Origin: Betaproteobacteria bacterium
Lineage (GTDB): Bacteria; Pseudomonadota; Gammaproteobacteria; Burkholderiales; SG8-39
Assembly (NCBI GenBank): GCA_019509895.1
Contig: JAEKLK010000310.1
Span: forward strand, 1-5,961
Direction: 5' to 3'
DNA: 5,961 nucleotides
Part shown: positions 5,588-5,961 of the stretch, one piece after another
Position numbering within the stretch: position 1 is the first letter of the stretch
Layout of the letters: each line of letters opens with the position of its first letter
Notes under the pieces: generated by a model
What the model saw: only the letters and a program-made list of their open reading frames with translations
Databases searched by the model: none
Told to the model about the DNA's origin: nothing
Translations under genes and position numbers: made by a program

Positions 5588-5961
5588 CCCTGCGCCTTGC
5601 GCCCTGGCTTTCCGTGCTGGCGCTGGCGCTCGCCTGGGAGCTCTTCGCAAGGAGCGGCGCCGTGACGCCCTTCATGCTGCCGAAGCTCACCACCGTGCTG
5701 GAGCGCATCGGCGCCGATGCCGCTTCCGGTGATCTGTGGCAGAACCTCGGCCTCACGCTCTACCGCTCGCTCACCGGCTTCGCGGTGGCGGCGATCGCCG
5801 GCGTCGCCCTCGGCTTCGCGGTCACTTACAGCCGGGCGATGCGCTGGCTTTTCGACCCGCTCATCTCGGTCGGCTTCCCGATGCCGAAGATCGTCTTCCT
5901 GCCGATCATCACGCTCTGGCTCGGCTTCCACGATCTCTCGAAGATCTCGATGGTGGTGTTC
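5575..5961 (+). CDS. NitT/TauT-type ABC permease, second copy (N-terminal 129 residues)
   Basis: The N-terminal half of a second SsuC/TauC-like permease, cut by the window end. It starts at ATG 5575, overlapping the end of the first permease by 13 bases in another frame. Visible: a hydrophobic TM1 (APWLSVLALALAWELFA), the family segment MLPKLTTVLERIG, DLWQNLGLTLYRSLTGF leading into TM2 (AVAAIAGVALGFAVTY), and FPMPKIVFLPIITLWLGF followed by SKISMVVF, which precedes the EAA loop outside the window. It runs parallel to the first permease along its length (LWKNAGASLYRG versus LWQNLGLTLYRS; YPMPKSALIPVT versus FPMPKIVFLPII) and continues exactly where the first is deleted, so the two are paralogues. 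The reading frame is clean. With the ATPase it should form an importer, either with an intact first permease or as a homodimer. Confidence 0.88.
   Translation, partial: MARLTLRLAPWLSVLALALAWELFARSGAVTPFMLPKLTTVLERIGADAASGDLWQNLGLTLYRSLTGFAVAAIAGVALGFAVTYSRAMRWLFDPLISVGFPMPKIVFLPIITLWLGFHDLSKISMVVF

Noticed and set aside
5041..5961. A genuine evolved fusion permease
   Set aside because: The linking segment is out-of-frame permease sequence, since the correct frame there encodes normal permease residues; the open frame is best explained by scarcity of stop codons at high GC.

Overview
This is a GC-rich proteobacterial window that fits a betaproteobacterium (Burkholderiales-like). Two adjacent Bug/TctC-type solute-binding protein genes, a gene family greatly expanded in that group, are the main taxonomic hint. 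The assignment is inferred from gene content only. The window is almost entirely coding, with no gap over 300 bases and no tRNA, rRNA, CRISPR array or transposase gene seen.

Layout, left to right. A leftward block (1-2597) encodes an aryl-acid AMP ligase, then a Bug/TctC-like protein with no signal peptide, then the start of a second Bug protein that has one. The genes overlap by 3 and 13 bases, so they are almost certainly one operon. A TetR-family regulator (2689-3303) is divergent from the ligase. It converges on a leftward short-chain dehydrogenase/reductase (SDR, 3365-4123), and a hairpin/repeat block sits between them. Divergent from the SDR is a rightward NitT/TauT-type ABC importer operon: an ATPase (4200-4985), a first permease with an internal deletion and frameshift (5041-5587), and a second permease cut by the window end (5575-5961).

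The most informative signal is regulatory. Both divergent gaps carry the same 20-base dyad-rich sequence (2616-2635 and 4148-4167). At exactly the same distance each is followed by TGTCAAGC, which on the minus strand reads GCTTGACA, a perfect -35 hexamer 17 bases from a shared GAACAT -10-like hexamer. The spacers between these elements differ. This points to a duplicated or convergently kept promoter-operator module for the leftward transcripts (ligase-Bug and SDR), probably the binding site of the TetR protein encoded between them.

Taken together this looks like a small regulon for taking up and CoA/AMP-activating an aromatic or related carboxylic acid, with an oxidoreductase step. The ligase resembles the DhbE/EntE/YbtE family, and its pocket has a Cys that I recall as typical of salicylate-activating members. 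No siderophore genes are present, so a catabolic role is more likely, but the substrate is not proven. The damaged first permease raises the question of whether the ABC importer still works.
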